DNA of 64,000 nucleotides from an uncultured Planctomycetota bacterium (GTDB lineage Bacteria > Planctomycetota > Brocadiia > CAIUPP01). Within the stretch, counting starts at the first letter, position 1, and each line of letters opens with the position of its first letter. The notes below the pieces were generated by a model. That model saw nothing but the letters and a program-made list of their open reading frames with translations. It was not told the origin of the DNA and searched no databases. Of this stretch, positions 62,001 through 64,000 are shown piece after piece. A program made the position numbers and the translations under genes. The stretch lies in the NCBI GenBank assembly GCA_903901045.1, contig CAIUPP010000060.1, forward strand, positions 70,661-134,660, given 5' to 3'.

Positions 62001-62081
62001 CGACCGGGCGTTTGTAAGGCAAATTGAACGGCGTCGATTCGCTCCCCTCTCGTCATCCCCCCCAGGATTGGAGAAATGGCT

Positions 62082-64000
62082 ATGAAGCGTCTGGCTGTGT
62101 CACTTGTACTGGCGATTCCCCTGCTTTTCCAAGGGCGCGCGTTCGGGTTGGACCTCATCAAGGAGGGGAAGCCGGTCAGCGCCATCGTGATCCCTGACAA
62201 GGCGACGGTCATAGAGCAGGACGGGGCGCAGACGCTCGTTCGCTACTTCAAGCAGTCCTCCGGTGCGGAACTTCCCGTCGTTGCGGAGTCCAAGAGGCCG
62301 CAGGGGACGATAGTCTCCGTGGGCGCGACGAATATGGCCAAGGAGGCGGGAATCAACGCGGAGGGGCTCAAATTCGATGGGTACCGCCTCGTGGTGAAGG
62401 GGGGGAACCTGTACCTCTTCGGCCGGGACACCTCTTTCATTCAGGAGAACATACGCGCGGGCGCGCAGGGATCCATTCGCGCGGCGTTCGGATTATTGGA
62501 TCGCCTGGGATTCCGCTGGCTGCAGCCGACTCCGGCGGGGACCTACGTTCCACAACTGAAGACCATCAGCGTCGCCGATGACCTGAATGTGACGTACCAG
62601 CCTCCATTCATGTACGTCCATGGCCGGATGTACACTCTCGGCGACTGGTCCATGGCGAACAGTTTCCGCAAGGCGGTGAAGCTCTATTCCCAGGGGGGGC
62701 ACACATGGGATGTGGCGGTGCCGACGTCGCTCTACAAGACGCACCCGGAGTATTTTCGCATGCAGGGGGGAGTGCGTATCGAGCCGCGCGGCGAGGACAA
62801 ACTGCTCTGCGCCTCCAACCCCGACGTGCTGCGGATGATTACGGAATACACCCTCAAGAAGTTCGACGAAGGATATGACATCGTGGCGCTCGGCCAGCCG
62901 GATGGCTGGACGGCGTGCGAATGCCCGGCGTGTCAGGCGATGGGCAAGGGGGATGAGGCCAACGAGCAAGTCCACCTGACGCAGAAGAAGGTCATCGAGG
63001 CCGCGTATGCGAAATACCCGGACCGCTTCGTTCACCTGCTGGTCTATGGGCCGACGTACACGCCTTCCAAACGTTTCAAGGCGTATCCGCCCAACACGAT
63101 GATCGAGGCCGCCGGGGGCCACGAGCCGGAATTGATCGAATGGCAGCCGGTCGCTCCCGGCGGGATTACGGTGTATGTCTACTACATGGGGACCTACCAG
63201 GACGTGGGGATGGCTCCCAAGTTCACGCCGGCGAAGGCCAGCGAGCAACTGCGCCGGTTGCTCTCCCACAACGTCAAGGGAATCTATTTCTGCGGCGGCG
63301 GGGAGAACTGGGGCGCCGAGGGGCCGACGTACTACACCATCGGCCGCATTGCGACCGACCCGACGCAGGACTGGCGGACGCTGCTCAGTGAGTACTGCCG
63401 TCTCACCTTCGGCAAAGCCGGCGAGACCATGCGGCAATACTTTGACCTGCTCTACACGCGCATCGACATGTACCAGCGGAGCAGCTACGGCCCGAAAGAC
63501 GGCCCCGACGACTTCACGGCCGTTTACACTCCCGAGGCGCTGGAGCAGATGGGGAATATGCTGACGCTGGCAAAGAAGCAGGCGGAAGGGGACGTGCATG
63601 CAACGAATATGGTGCATGTTTCCCAGATTTCCTATGACCACTTCGCGGGGATTGCCCGAGTTTATCATCTGTACCAGGCGTACGAGATCAACCCGACGCT
63701 GAGCAACCTGGCGCAGGTGGGTGACGCCGTGAAGGCTTACCATGACTATGTCGACAATCTCAAGACGCTGCCCGTCAAGGAGCCGGTCTTCGTTCGGGAC
63801 TACTTCCCGTGCGCCGACCCCTGGATATCGGACAACGTGTCGTGGGGGTTGCTGAAGACGAATATCGCCACACTGACGTCCCCCTTTACGTGGGACTTCG
63901 ACAAGCTGCTCAAGAATGGAATCCTTCCGGGCAAGACTCGGGCGAAGGCCGTGGTGACGCGGCTGAAGGAAGCGCCGGTGATCGACGGCAATGTGGATAA
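62082..64000 (+). CDS. DUF4838-domain exported protein (partial)
   Basis: At least 639 residues, running off the right edge with no stop. Signal peptide MKRLAVSLVLAIPLLFQGRA. The N-terminal alpha-glucuronidase-N-like domain (residues about 25-170: IKEGKPVSAIVIPDKATVIE) is followed by DUF4838, with the Cys cluster GQPDGWTACECPACQA and GIYFCGGGENWGAEGP. These are uncharacterised carbohydrate-active-like proteins. The ATG at 62082 has GGAG eight bases upstream; the ATG at 62076 is too close to it. It is found after the GntR gene and pseudopilin, so it is probably part of the same substrate-induced set. Confidence 0.83.
   Translation, partial: MKRLAVSLVLAIPLLFQGRAFGLDLIKEGKPVSAIVIPDKATVIEQDGAQTLVRYFKQSSGAELPVVAESKRPQGTIVSVGATNMAKEAGINAEGLKFDGYRLVVKGGNLYLFGRDTSFIQENIRAGAQGSIRAAFGLLDRLGFRWLQPTPAGTYVPQLKTISVADDLNVTYQPPFMYVHGRMYTLGDWSMANSFRKAVKLYSQGGHTWDVAVPTSLYKTHPEYFRMQGGVRIEPRGEDKLLCASNPDVLRMITEYTLKKFDEGYDIVALGQPDGWTACECPACQAMGKGDEANEQVHLTQKKVIEAAYAKYPDRFVHLLVYGPTYTPSKRFKAYPPNTMIEAAGGHEPELIEWQPVAPGGITVYVYYMGTYQDVGMAPKFTPAKASEQLRRLLSHNVKGIYFCGGGENWGAEGPTYYTIGRIATDPTQDWRTLLSEYCRLTFGKAGETMRQYFDLLYTRIDMYQRSSYGPKDGPDDFTAVYTPEALEQMGNMLTLAKKQAEGDVHATNMVHVSQISYDHFAGIARVYHLYQAYEINPTLSNLAQVGDAVKAYHDYVDNLKTLPVKEPVFVRDYFPCADPWISDNVSWGLLKTNIATLTSPFTWDFDKLLKNGILPGKTRAKAVVTRLKEAPVIDGNVD

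Noticed and set aside
63809-64000. 63-codon + strand ORF at the right edge
   Set aside because: Out-of-frame shadow of the DUF4838 coding sequence, which runs off the window.

Overview
The window looks like a chromosomal contig from an uncultured, GC-rich (about 60 percent by eye) Gram-negative-type bacterium. The best guess is the PVC superphylum or a neighbouring phylum (Lentisphaerota, Hydrogenedentota, Sumerlaeota, Planctomycetota). The reasons are a large-protein pseudopilin of the H-X9-DG type, GntR regulators carrying a LacI-like sensor, a DUF4838 protein, UROD/MttB-family sets, GatCA amidotransferase, and very many short intergenic repeats. No marker in the window fixes the phylum, so this placement is inference.

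Layout. Positions 1-5.1 kb carry minus-strand genes: a polyprenyl-phosphate sugar transferase and its TPR lipoprotein, tyrS, a CPBP protease and a YjbQ protein. Positions 5.5-7.9 kb carry a ketosynthase plus a catalytically degenerate partner (KS/CLF pair). Positions 7.9-12.3 kb are an accessory stretch: a CoaD-HD fusion, an ABC-F ATPase with a possible leader peptide, and a HEPN-like gene, all set among inverted repeats. Positions 12.3-28.8 kb are mostly housekeeping: murA (with a frameshift), prmC, prfA, rpmE, plsC, a GxxExxY nuclease-like gene between inverted repeats, rpsA, an FAD monooxygenase, a sigma-70 factor, rhomboid, apgM, a UbiA-family prenyltransferase, small exported proteins and tRNA-Ala. 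Positions 28.9-35.2 kb hold an aldehyde dehydrogenase/D-threonine-aldolase-type pair, a GspF/PilC-type protein, gatA, gatC and tRNA-Val. Positions 35.4-39.7 kb are one giant secreted M6-type protease with a Thr-rich linker.

From 40.1 kb to the right edge lies a catabolic, carbohydrate and methyl-group region: a GntR/LacI regulator, an oxidoreductase-like protein, a ceramidase-like protein, a DegT aminotransferase, a TIM-barrel hydrolase-like protein, an Asp-box sialidase-like protein, two UROD/MtaA-type proteins, a creatininase-family protein, an MttB-family protein, a 1540-residue secreted protein, a second GntR/LacI regulator, a pseudopilin and a DUF4838 protein cut by the right edge. The divergent gaps at 53.2 and 59.4 kb have strong sigma-70 promoters with shared promoter-overlapping sequence, suggesting common control.

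The most unusual feature is the repeat landscape. At least six families of short palindromic or word-like repeats occur between genes. They repeatedly abut or supply stop codons (sugar transferase, tyrS, murA, FAD monooxygenase, gatA). In two genes (prmC and the degenerate ketosynthase) a repeat that also has an intergenic copy in this window is inserted in frame within the protein. This resembles Rickettsia palindromic elements in behaviour, though the sequences are not recognisably related. Accessory genes (coaD-HD, the HEPN-like gene, GxxExxY) are bracketed by inverted copies of these repeats.
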